Shown piece by piece: positions 15,461 through 22,638 of a DNA stretch of 39,611 bases. This DNA is from an uncultured bacterium (GTDB taxonomy: Bacteria > Sysuimicrobiota > Sysuimicrobiia > Sysuimicrobiales > Sysuimicrobiaceae). The position numbers and the translations under genes are program-made. Below the pieces are notes generated by a model. That model searched no databases and was not told where the DNA came from. It saw only the letters and a program-made list of their open reading frames with translations. Location: the NCBI GenBank assembly GCA_938028835.1, contig CALIMJ010000047.1, forward strand, positions 1 to 39,611. The letters run 5' to 3'. Within the stretch, counting starts at the first letter, position 1. Each line of letters opens with the position of its first letter.

Positions 15461-16123
15461 ATGGCGGAGTCGCCAGCCATAAGGGTGTTGGCGGTGGATC
15501 CGCATCCCATCGTGCAGGTGGGGCTGCGGGCGGTGCTGGAGAGCGCGGCGGACGTGGAGCTGGTGGGGGTCTACGAGGACGGCCTGTCTTGCCTGCGGGC
15601 GTGCGCGGAGAAACAGCCGGACCTGGTCATCCTGGAGGTGAACCTGCCGGGGATGAGCGGGCTGGAGGTGTGCAAGGCGGTCAAGCGGGACCACCCCCAG
15701 ACGGAGATCCTGATCCTGACCTCGGACGACCGGGACGAGACGGTGTTCGAGGCCATCCGCGCCGGCGCCACCGGGTACATCCTGAAGGACATCACGCCGG
15801 ACAACCTGGTGCGGGCCATCCACTCCATCATGCGGGGCCAGACCATGGTCCACCCCCGCATCGCCCGCCGCGTGCTGGACCGGCTGTCCCTCATGGCGCA
15901 GGCCCCCGAGGGGGGCCGGTTGTACGGGGACGGCCTCACGGAACGGGAGATCGAGATCCTGGTGGAGGTGGCCAAGGGTGCCACCAACAAGGAGATCGCC
16001 AGGAAGCTGTTCATCTCCGAGAGCACCGTCAAGAGCCGGCTGCGGAACATCTTCCGCAAGATCTCCGTGCGGGACCGGGCGGAGGCCGCAGCCTACGCCA
16101 TCCGCAAAGGGTACATGCGCTGA
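15461..16123 (+). CDS. NarL/LuxR-type response regulator with an atypical receiver
   Basis: A 220-residue protein with receiver domain (~7-125) and a LuxR-type helix-turn-helix (~158-217: LTEREIEILVEVAKGATNKEIARKLFISESTVKSRLRNIF). The receiver is unusual: the phospho-acceptor Asp is Glu (E59 in DLVILEVNLPGMSG), and the usual acidic pair near the N-terminus is Asp-Pro (D13-P14); T87 and K109 are kept. It therefore should not be phosphorylated in the normal way, and the Glu may imitate the phosphorylated state. No histidine kinase is nearby. ATG 15461 follows AGGGGG at about 15449-15454. Upstream (15341-15460), TTGATG and TTTAAC at 15413-15439 are a weak possible promoter. It precedes the YezD-like gene and the EPS locus, which it might control. 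Confidence 0.9.
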   Translation: MAESPAIRVLAVDPHPIVQVGLRAVLESAADVELVGVYEDGLSCLRACAEKQPDLVILEVNLPGMSGLEVCKAVKRDHPQTEILILTSDDRDETVFEAIRAGATGYILKDITPDNLVRAIHSIMRGQTMVHPRIARRVLDRLSLMAQAPEGGRLYGDGLTEREIEILVEVAKGATNKEIARKLFISESTVKSRLRNIFRKISVRDRAEAAAYAIRKGYMR

Positions 16124-16368
16124 AAGCGCGTGCGGTGCACGTCGCCCGCAAGGCGAGCGCCCGCAGCGAGAGGACATGGCCGCATAGCCGATCGGCCACG
16201 GAGGGGTGGCCGGGTCACCGTCCCCCGGGGGGTCAGAGGGCAGGGTGCGGGTGTGCGACCGGGAGGACCGGGAGTAGCCAGCCGACAGTCCGATTGGGGG
16301 CGATCGGTGGCTTTCCGGCACTCACGGCGGCTGCTATGAACAGAGCACGTCGAGCGAGGAGGTGAGCG
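16124..16368 (+). other. Gene-free 245-nt stretch before the yezD-like gene
   Basis: No convincing coding frame. It holds a hairpin GGCCAC/GTGGCC at 16194-16211, several G-rich blocks, and TATGAA at 16335-16340, which could be a -10 box without a clear -35. The length suggests a leader or operator region for the YezD-like gene, but I cannot match it to any riboswitch class. Confidence 0.4.
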
Positions 16369-16551
16369 ATGACCGGCGTCCGTCCGGAGCTCGGGTCCAG
16401 GGACAGACCGAACCGGGGCTCCGAGACTGACCGGCTTCTGGCCACGGTGCGGGAGGCGGCGGAAAGCATGCGGTTCGGGCACATCCTCATCAAGGTGCAG
16501 GACGGGAAGGTCGTCCAGGTGGAGAAGACGGAGAAGGTGCGATACGAGTAG
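16369..16551 (+). CDS. YezD-like small protein (DUF2292)
   Basis: A 60-residue protein whose C-terminal 40 residues have the YezD/DUF2292 pattern: a helix LLATVREAAESMRFGHILIKV followed by QDGKVVQVEKTEKVRYE. The family is small, of unknown biochemical role, and in Bacillus-type genomes often sits by sulfur-assimilation genes. None are seen here. The first ~20 residues are a polar, Arg/Pro/Ser-rich extension. ATG 16369 has an excellent Shine-Dalgarno (GAGGAGGTGAG). It is followed by a strong terminator at 16615, so it is probably transcribed alone or with the regulator upstream. Confidence 0.85.
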   Translation: MTGVRPELGSRDRPNRGSETDRLLATVREAAESMRFGHILIKVQDGKVVQVEKTEKVRYE

Positions 16552-16614
16552 CTGAAGTGCGGCCGCCCCGGCGAGGGCGGATCTGAAGAAAGGCTGACCC
16601 GAAAAAGAAACGGG

Positions 16615-16649
16615 AGGCCTCCTGCGGACGCAGGAGGCCTTTCGATTTT
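16615..16649 (+). terminator. Strong intrinsic terminator before the EPS locus
   Basis: An 11-bp perfect stem (AGGCCTCCTGC with GCAGGAGGCCT, 16615-16625/16630-16640) with loop GGAC is followed by TTCGATTTT and preceded by an A-rich run. It separates the regulator/yezD-like genes from the EPS genes that begin 18 nt later. Confidence 0.88.
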
Positions 16650-16666
16650 GACGGCTGGGGCGTGCC

Positions 16667-16885
16667 ATGGAGCAGATCAACGTACGGGTGGCGGACTGTC
16701 GCAAGGTAGATCCTACCGGCGGAGGTGAGCCGGTGGTGGTGGGAGACCGCGTCCGCTACGCCGACCGCGTGTGGAGGGTGGTAGGGATCTACCTGGTCTA
16801 CGACCCTGCCACCGGGCAGTCGGAGGAGTACTGCGTGTTGAGCGGCGGGGACGACCGGATGTCTTCCGGGGTAGGACAGCCATGA
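16667..16885 (+). CDS. Unrecognised 72-residue protein at the head of the EPS locus
   Basis: I do not recognise the family. The chain has no signal peptide or membrane segment. The middle (VVVGDRVRYADRVWRVVGIYLVYDPATGQSEEYCVL) looks like a small beta barrel of SH3 or KOW type, judging by alternating hydrophobic residues and turns, with a polar tail. ATG 16667 has only a GGGG stretch upstream. Its stop overlaps an ATG of the next frame (ATGA, 16882-16885), which supports it being real and co-translated with the export protein. Two Cys (in ADCRK and EEYCVL) could bind metal but form no motif. Confidence 0.55.
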   Translation: MEQINVRVADCRKVDPTGGGEPVVVGDRVRYADRVWRVVGIYLVYDPATGQSEEYCVLSGGDDRMSSGVGQP

Positions 16886-16899
16886 AGGGAGGGGTCGCG

Positions 16900-17799
16900 A
16901 TGCAGACAGCCAGGGTCTCTCGGTGGTGGCCCCTGGTGGTGGGCGTGCTCGTGCTGCTCACCTCCGGAGCCGCGGCGCAGCCGCCCGAGGAGTACACCCT
17001 CGGGCCCGGGGACGTGCTGGACATCGTGGTGCTCGGGGAGCCCACGCTGACGGTCACGTTGACGGTCCGCCCGGACGGACGGATCAGCTACCCCATGCTG
17101 GGCGAGCTGGTGGTGGCGGGGCTGAAACCCTCGGAACTGTCAGGCCGCATCACCCAGGGGCTGTCCCGATACATCCGGCAGCCGCAGGTGACGGTCTCTG
17201 TCCGGGACGCCCGGGGGCGGCCCTTCGTGTACCTGGTGGGACAGGTGGCGCGGCCAGGTGCCTATGAGATCCAGCGGGGCTGGACGGTGGTGCAGGCCAT
17301 CGCCTCCGCGGGAGGAGTGACCCCGCGGGCGGATCTGCGCAAGTCGCAGCTGCTGCGGCAGAACCAGACCGTCCCCGTGGATCTGGAGCGGGTCCTGCTC
17401 CGCGGTGAAGCGCGGGAGGCGCCAGCCCTCGAGGCGGGAGACGTGGTAGTGGTGCCGGAGTCGCCCCTGCGCCGGGTGTTCGTCCTCGGGTTCGTGGCGC
17501 GCCCCGGGGCCTACGAGATGGGCGAAGGGGCCCGGCTGCACGAGGCCATCAGCCTAGCAGGCGGGCCGGACCGGCGGGCGGCCCTAGAGTCCGTGGGCGT
17601 GATCCGGCAGGAGGTAGCACCCCGCGACCGGGTGCAGACCTTCGACCTGCTGCGGTTCTTGCGGAGCGCGGACGCCTCGCAGAACCCCGTGCTGCAGCCG
17701 GGGGACGTGGTCTTTGTCCCCGAGACCCGCACGCCCGACTGGGAGAGCGTGCTGCGCGGGCTCAGCTTCATCTTCACCATCCCGTTCATCCGCTGGTAG
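16900..17799 (+). CDS. Polysaccharide export protein (Wza/GumB-like, SLBB)
   Basis: A 299-residue secreted protein with an N-terminal signal peptide (about 1-26, ending SGAAA), without a lipobox Cys. Order: Poly_export domain (~32-110; YTLGPGDVLDIVVLGEP, VRPDGRISYPMLGELVVAGL), SLBB repeat 1 (~119-165; VYLVGQVARPGAYEI), SLBB repeat 2 (~197-245; VFVLGFVARPGAYEM), and a C-terminal amphipathic/hydrophobic stretch (VLRGLSFIFTIPFIRW) like the helix that forms the outer pore in Wza. It would pass the polymer through the envelope together with the Wzz-like protein encoded 18 nt later. ATG 16900 has GGGAGGGG six bases upstream; ATG 16882 would add six residues and overlap the gene before. Confidence 0.92.
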   Translation: MQTARVSRWWPLVVGVLVLLTSGAAAQPPEEYTLGPGDVLDIVVLGEPTLTVTLTVRPDGRISYPMLGELVVAGLKPSELSGRITQGLSRYIRQPQVTVSVRDARGRPFVYLVGQVARPGAYEIQRGWTVVQAIASAGGVTPRADLRKSQLLRQNQTVPVDLERVLLRGEAREAPALEAGDVVVVPESPLRRVFVLGFVARPGAYEMGEGARLHEAISLAGGPDRRAALESVGVIRQEVAPRDRVQTFDLLRFLRSADASQNPVLQPGDVVFVPETRTPDWESVLRGLSFIFTIPFIRW

Positions 17800-17817
17800 C
17801 GGAGGGAGGAGGGGGCT

Positions 17818-19884
17818 ATGGAATTCTGGCAGTACTACCGGGTCCTGCGTCGTCGGAAGTGGATGTTCCTGGCAGTCCTGCTGCTGACGGTGGGCGCGGT
17901 GATCTACGGGTACCAGCCGCCGCCCGCGGGTTACGCGGCTACCGCGTCCGTCAAGGCCGATAGCCCTACCGCGGTGCTGTCCGTCCTGAACAGCCGGACG
18001 GTCCTGGCGGAGACCGCGAAGGGGCTCGGGACCACGCCCGCCGCCCTCCACGGCCGCATCGTGGTGAAGGAGGACCGGGACGCCGGGCTCGTGCGGGTCA
18101 TGGGCATCGCGGATGCGCCGGAGAGAGCGGAGAAGCTGGCCAACACCTTCGTCGTGACGGGGCTGCGGGTGTACGAGGGGCTGATCCGCCAGGGAGCCAC
18201 GCGGCAGCGGGAGTTCGTACAGGGCGAGCTGCGGCGCGCGCAGGCGCGTCTGGACCAGGCGGAGGCCGCCCTGGCCCGGTTCCGCGCCCGGAGCGGCGCC
18301 GCCCTGAGCCCCACGGTGGCCGCGGCCCTGGACCGCACCCTGGCCCTGGAGTCCGCGCGGGACGCGGCACTCGCGGAACGGGCGGACGTGGAGGCCCGGC
18401 TGGCGGCCACCGACGCTCTGCTCAGCCGGGAGCAGCGCACCCGGTCGGAGCGGGTGGTACGGGAGAACCCGGCCGCGCAGCGTATCGAGGGCGAGCTCGT
18501 CAGCCTGCAGATCGCCCTCAACGCGGAGCTGGCGGTGCACACGGAGGAGCACCCGAACGTGATCGCCCTGCGAACCCGCATCGCGCAGCTGGAGCGGATG
18601 CTCGCGGGAGAGCTGCGGAAGGTCCTCACGTCCGAGACCGTGGGGGCCAATCCTGTCTATGACCGGCTGCTCGGCAGCCGCGTGGACCTGTTGGTCCAGC
18701 GGGCCTCGGTGAGCGCCCGGATCCAGGGCATCGAGGCCAGCCTGCAGAGCATGCGGGCGCGCCTGCCCTCCCTGTCCCGGAACGAGGCGGAGCTGGCCCG
18801 CCTGACCCGGGAGGTCCAGTCCGCGGAGCGGATGGTGGTAGCTCTCCAGGACCAGCTGAACGCCGCGCAGGTCAAAGAGCAGGAGGTCCTGGCCACCACC
18901 AGCCCCAGGATCCTCGACACCGCCACCGCGTCCGGAGCCGCGATCCCGTCGGATCGCGCTACGCGGCTGGGCATCGGGCTGCTGCTGGGGTTCGCGCTGG
19001 CCGTCGGTGCCGCGTTCTTCCGCGATTACGTGGACACCACCGTGCGGACCACCCAGGACGCGGAGCGGGTGGTGGGGATCCCCGCCCTGGGGACGATTCC
19101 TGCCCACAACCCCCCGGTGCTGGACGCCTACGCCGCCCTGCGGAACAACCTGCTGAACGCCGCGGGAGAGCTGAAGAGCCTCCTGCTGGTGGGCGTGCGT
19201 CCCGGCAGCGGGACCTCCACGGTGGCCCGGAACCTGGCGGCGGCGTACGCCCGGGCGGGAGTGTCCACGGTCCTGGTGGACGCCAACTTCCGGCACCCCA
19301 GCCTGCCTGCGGATAACTGGGAGGAGCAGGTGAGTCTGGGAGATCTCCTGGCCGGAAGAGGGAACCCCCTGGACGCTCTGCAGCAGGGCGATGTGCCCGG
19401 ACTCTTTCTGGTCCGCTCCGGACCTGCACCGGAGGACCCCTCCGGCCGGCTGCACGCGAGACTGCCGGCACTGCTGGCGGCTTGGGCGCAGCAGGCGGAG
19501 ATGGTGGTGCTGGACGGGCCCGCGGCCCTGCCGTACCCGGAGGCCCTGGCCATGGCACCCCACGCGGACGGCACCGTGCTGGTGGTGGGAGCCGGTCAGG
19601 CCATCGGGGCGGACGGTCAGCGGGTGCGGGACCAGCTGGTGCGGGCCCGGGCCAGGCTGCTGGGCCTCGTGGTCAACCGCGTGTCCAGCCCCGACGACGA
19701 GACGTACGCCCTGTACGCCCGGTACGTGGCCCGTCCGCGCCTGGCCACCCAGGTGGCGGGGATCTCGGCTGCCGTGGTCCTCCTTCTCGGTGCAGGACTG
19801 GCCGTCGGCTGGTACGTGGACGCGCCGTGGTGGCACTGGGCCCGCAGCGTGTTCACGTCCCTCGGTCCGGTAGCACGCCTCTGA
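17818..19884 (+). CDS. Wzz/BY-kinase-like chain-length protein with degraded P-loop
   Basis: A 688-residue inner-membrane protein. Wzz-type N-terminus with TM1 at ~15-32, a long external coiled-coil region (~130-360), and TM2 at ~381-400 after a Pro-containing segment (AIPSDRATRLGIGLLL). Then comes a cytoplasmic BY-kinase/ParA-like domain (~420-640). The Walker A site reads VRPGSGTSTVARNLA (462-474) where an active enzyme has GKS: the lysine is T466. Walker A' (VLVDANFRHPSL) is kept; Walker B (MVVLDGPAALPYPEA) is changed. There is no Tyr-rich tail; instead a third hydrophobic segment (~647-667) is followed by a short end. It probably controls polymer length or export as a non-catalytic scaffold. 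ATG 17818 follows GGAGGGAGGAGGG. Confidence 0.9.
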   Translation: MEFWQYYRVLRRRKWMFLAVLLLTVGAVIYGYQPPPAGYAATASVKADSPTAVLSVLNSRTVLAETAKGLGTTPAALHGRIVVKEDRDAGLVRVMGIADAPERAEKLANTFVVTGLRVYEGLIRQGATRQREFVQGELRRAQARLDQAEAALARFRARSGAALSPTVAAALDRTLALESARDAALAERADVEARLAATDALLSREQRTRSERVVRENPAAQRIEGELVSLQIALNAELAVHTEEHPNVIALRTRIAQLERMLAGELRKVLTSETVGANPVYDRLLGSRVDLLVQRASVSARIQGIEASLQSMRARLPSLSRNEAELARLTREVQSAERMVVALQDQLNAAQVKEQEVLATTSPRILDTATASGAAIPSDRATRLGIGLLLGFALAVGAAFFRDYVDTTVRTTQDAERVVGIPALGTIPAHNPPVLDAYAALRNNLLNAAGELKSLLLVGVRPGSGTSTVARNLAAAYARAGVSTVLVDANFRHPSLPADNWEEQVSLGDLLAGRGNPLDALQQGDVPGLFLVRSGPAPEDPSGRLHARLPALLAAWAQQAEMVVLDGPAALPYPEALAMAPHADGTVLVVGAGQAIGADGQRVRDQLVRARARLLGLVVNRVSSPDDETYALYARYVARPRLATQVAGISAAVVLLLGAGLAVGWYVDAPWWHWARSVFTSLGPVARL

Positions 19885-19925
19885 GCGGGAACAGGGGAAC
19901 GTCTGAGAGCTGAGGGGGAGGGGTG

Positions 19926-21260
19926 ATGCAGGAAATCGTCCGGACCGGTCTGAGCCCCGCAGAGCGCCTCAGCGCCACGCTGGAGGCGCGCACGGCGCGC
20001 GTGGGGGTGGTGGGGTTGGGGTACGTGGGGTTACCGACCGCGGTGGAGTTCGCCCGGGCCGGGTTTCCCGTGATCGGGTTCGAGGTGGACGAGGCCCGCG
20101 CGGAGGCCGTGAACGCGGGCCGGTCCCACGTGTGCGACGTCCCGGACGGGGTGCTGGCCCCTCTGGTGCAAAACGGAAAGCTGCGAGCCACCGTCGACGA
20201 GGGACGCATGCGGGAGTGCGACGTCCTGGTGATCTGCGTCCCGACGCCGCTCACGGCCACGAAACAGCCGGACCTGTCGTTCGTCCACCAGGCCGTGGAC
20301 AGCATTGCCCGGTCCCTGCGGCGCGGGCAGCTGGTCATCCTGGAGAGCACCACCTACCCCGGGACCACGGAGGAGGTGGTGCTCCCCCGCCTCCAGGAGG
20401 CGGGGTTCGTGGTGGGCGAGGAGGTGTTCGTGGCCTTCGCGCCGGAACGCCTCGACCCCGGAAACCCGTCGCACTTCCGGGAGGTTCCCAAGGTCGTGGG
20501 CGGCCACACCCCCACGTGCACGCAACTGGCGTGCCAGCTCTACGAACACGTCGTGGACCGCGCGATACCCGTGAGCAGCCCCACGGTGGCGGAGATGGTG
20601 AAGTGCTACGAGAACGTGTTCCGGAACGTGAACATCGCCCTCGTCAACGAGCTCGCGCTGCTCTGCGACCGCATGGAGCTGGACGTGTGGGAGATCATCG
20701 ACGCCGCGGCCACCAAGCCCTACGGGTTCATGCCCTTCTACCCGGGGCCGGGTGTGGGTGGCCACTGCATCCCCGTGGACCCCTACTACCTGGCGGCCAA
20801 GGCACGGGAGTACGACTTCCACGTGAGGTTCATCGAGGTGGCGGCCCAGGTGAACGACAGCATGCCCTACTACACCTGCTCCAAGGTCGTGGGGGCGCTC
20901 AGCCGCCACGGCAAGAGCATCCAGGGTGCCCGGGTGCTGGTCCTGGGCGCCACCTACAAGCCGGACGTGCCGGACGTGCGGGAGTCTCCCGCCCTCAAGG
21001 TGATGGCCCTGCTGCGGAAACGGGGCGCGGAAGTCAGCTTCCACGACCCATACGTGGCGGAGGTCACCCTGCCCAACCCCGGGACGCGCCTTCGGACCGT
21101 GGAACTCACGGACGAGGTCTTGCGGTCCGCGGACTGCGTGGTGATCGTCACGAACCACCGGTCCTACGACTACCCGTGGATTGCGGGTTGTGCGCGGCTG
21201 GTGGTGGACACCCGCAACGCCCTGCGCGGCCTGCGCAACGGGAACGTCATGACGCTCTGA
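19926..21260 (+). CDS. UDP-glucose/UDP-HexNAc 6-dehydrogenase family
   Basis: A 444-residue NAD-dependent dehydrogenase that oxidises C6 of a UDP-sugar twice to give a UDP-uronic acid. The N-terminal Rossmann motif VGVVGLGYVGLPTAVEFA is at 27-44. VPTPLT and STTYPGTTEEVVLP are typical of the UDP-N-acetyl-hexosamine dehydrogenase group (WbpA/WecC/TviB) more than of UDP-glucose dehydrogenase, and the catalytic Cys is C281 in GPGVGGHCIPVDPYYL. The C-terminal domain has VLGATYKPDVPDVRESPALKV. ATG 19926 has GGGGGAGGGG just upstream; the GTG three bases earlier is possible. It feeds acidic sugars to the glycosyltransferases downstream. Exact substrate is inference. Confidence 0.93.
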   Translation: MQEIVRTGLSPAERLSATLEARTARVGVVGLGYVGLPTAVEFARAGFPVIGFEVDEARAEAVNAGRSHVCDVPDGVLAPLVQNGKLRATVDEGRMRECDVLVICVPTPLTATKQPDLSFVHQAVDSIARSLRRGQLVILESTTYPGTTEEVVLPRLQEAGFVVGEEVFVAFAPERLDPGNPSHFREVPKVVGGHTPTCTQLACQLYEHVVDRAIPVSSPTVAEMVKCYENVFRNVNIALVNELALLCDRMELDVWEIIDAAATKPYGFMPFYPGPGVGGHCIPVDPYYLAAKAREYDFHVRFIEVAAQVNDSMPYYTCSKVVGALSRHGKSIQGARVLVLGATYKPDVPDVRESPALKVMALLRKRGAEVSFHDPYVAEVTLPNPGTRLRTVELTDEVLRSADCVVIVTNHRSYDYPWIAGCARLVVDTRNALRGLRNGNVMTL

Positions 21261-21273
21261 AGGGAGGGAACGG

Positions 21274-22638
21274 ATGGGCGCTGGGACGGTGACCGCGACG
21301 GGTGTGGCGCCCCGCCTCGGGACCAGCCTGCGGCTCGCCTTCGTGCTCTGCGTGCTGGCCCTGGTGGGGGCGGCCGGATGGGCGTACCGGGCGGGCGGGA
21401 TGGACGGGGTCCTGCCGGTGGCTGTCCTGGGCGGGGCGGTCCTGACCGCGGCGGTGATGGTGGACTACCGGCTGGGGGTGTGGATGCTCCCCTTCGCGGT
21501 CCTGCTCTCACCCGAGTTCGGGGCCGGGGTCGTCCGCGCGCGGGTGGAAGACGTGCTCCTGCCCGTGGTGCTCCTCGGCTGGGTGGTGCACGTGGCGGGC
21601 ACCCGGGAAGCGTGGGCGCGGACGCCCGTCAGCGGGCTGGTCCTGGTGCTTCTGCTGTCCGGGCTGGTGTCCACTTCCCTGGGCATCCTCCGGGGCACGA
21701 TCCCGCAGCCGCCCCTGGGGTTTTTCTTCCTCTTCAAGCGGATCCAGTACCTGCTCCTGTTCTTCCTTGCCCTTCAGGTGGCGCGGGACCGGCATGGGGG
21801 CCGGTGGATGGTGGCGGCGCTGCTGGCGGGCTTCGCGGTGACGGCCCTGGTGGGGCTGCACCAGCGGATGACCTTCGGGCCGGAGTTCATCGTGTCCGGC
21901 GTCCGGCCGGGAGAGCGGGCGACGTTCGCCGCGGTGCTGGTCTTCCTCACCAGCGTCTGTCTGGGGATGGCGGTCACGTTGCGGCCCTGGCCGCAGCGGG
22001 TCGCGCTGCTGGCCGTGGCCCTGGTGGCCGCGGTACCCCTCCTCTACACGTACTCGCGCGGCGCGTACGTGGGGATGGTGGCTGCGCTGGCCTTCCTGGG
22101 TCTGCGGCGGAGTCGGGCGCTCCTGGTGGCGCTGGCCCTCCTGGTGCTCTTCGCCTCCGCGGTTCTGCCGGCGGAGGTGCACGAGCGGGCGTCCAGCGTT
22201 GCGGTGGTGTTCGGAGCGCCGGAGCGGACCACTCAGTCGTGGGCGGCGCGTCTCGGTGCCTGGCACATGGTGGTCGGCCAGATGGTGTCTCAACCGCTGG
22301 TGGGGTACGGGATGGGATCTCTGCCCCTGGGGTGGATCGACAACGAACTGATCAAGGAACTGTACTACGGCGGCGTGGTGGGGCTGGCGCTGTACGTCCT
22401 GGTGCTGGTGGGGCTGTGGCGGGTGGGCGCGGAGGTGGCCCGGCGGGCTCCGGAGGCCTGGATGCGCGCCTTCGGCTGGGGGTTCCTGGGAGGATACGTG
22501 GGCGCCATGGTCCAGGGGATCACCGCGACCAACCTGACCGCCATCCGGTCCGCAGGCGTGTTCTGGCTCACCGCCGGCGTGGTGGCGGGGCTGTACGTGG
22601 CGTCGCGGGAGGCCGGAGCGCAGGAGCGACAGGCGTGA
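21274..22638 (+). CDS. O-antigen polymerase/ligase family membrane protein (Wzy/WaaL)
   Basis: A 454-residue integral membrane protein with about 11-12 hydrophobic segments. The Wzy_C region contains YTYSRGAYVGMVAALAFLGLRR, and a large outer loop follows it (~305-350, VHERASSVAVVFGAPERTTQSWAARLGAWHMVVGQM), with GYGMGSLPLGWIDNELIKELYYGGVVGL near 345-372. That layout fits a polymerase or ligase that joins lipid-linked repeat units. Being between the dehydrogenase and the flippase in an EPS locus, a Wzy role is the best guess. ATG 21274 follows AAGGGAGGGAACGG, 13 nt after the dehydrogenase stop. Its stop overlaps the flippase start (GTGA). Confidence 0.87.
   Translation: MGAGTVTATGVAPRLGTSLRLAFVLCVLALVGAAGWAYRAGGMDGVLPVAVLGGAVLTAAVMVDYRLGVWMLPFAVLLSPEFGAGVVRARVEDVLLPVVLLGWVVHVAGTREAWARTPVSGLVLVLLLSGLVSTSLGILRGTIPQPPLGFFFLFKRIQYLLLFFLALQVARDRHGGRWMVAALLAGFAVTALVGLHQRMTFGPEFIVSGVRPGERATFAAVLVFLTSVCLGMAVTLRPWPQRVALLAVALVAAVPLLYTYSRGAYVGMVAALAFLGLRRSRALLVALALLVLFASAVLPAEVHERASSVAVVFGAPERTTQSWAARLGAWHMVVGQMVSQPLVGYGMGSLPLGWIDNELIKELYYGGVVGLALYVLVLVGLWRVGAEVARRAPEAWMRAFGWGFLGGYVGAMVQGITATNLTAIRSAGVFWLTAGVVAGLYVASREAGAQERQA

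Noticed and set aside
16124-16368. Possible cyclic di-GMP (GEMM) or other riboswitch before the YezD-like gene
   Set aside because: I compared it by eye with GEMM-I, ZTP, fluoride and SAM consensus pieces; only scattered short matches were found and no full core.
16648-16676. TTGACG after the terminator as a -35 box of the EPS operon
   Set aside because: No acceptable -10 lies 16-18 nt downstream; the place falls inside the start of the 72-residue gene.
17584-19836. A 750-codon minus-strand open frame opposite the Wzz-like gene
   Set aside because: It is a high-GC shadow: His/Gln/Arg/Gly/Pro-rich without motifs, and the plus strand has an obvious protein family.
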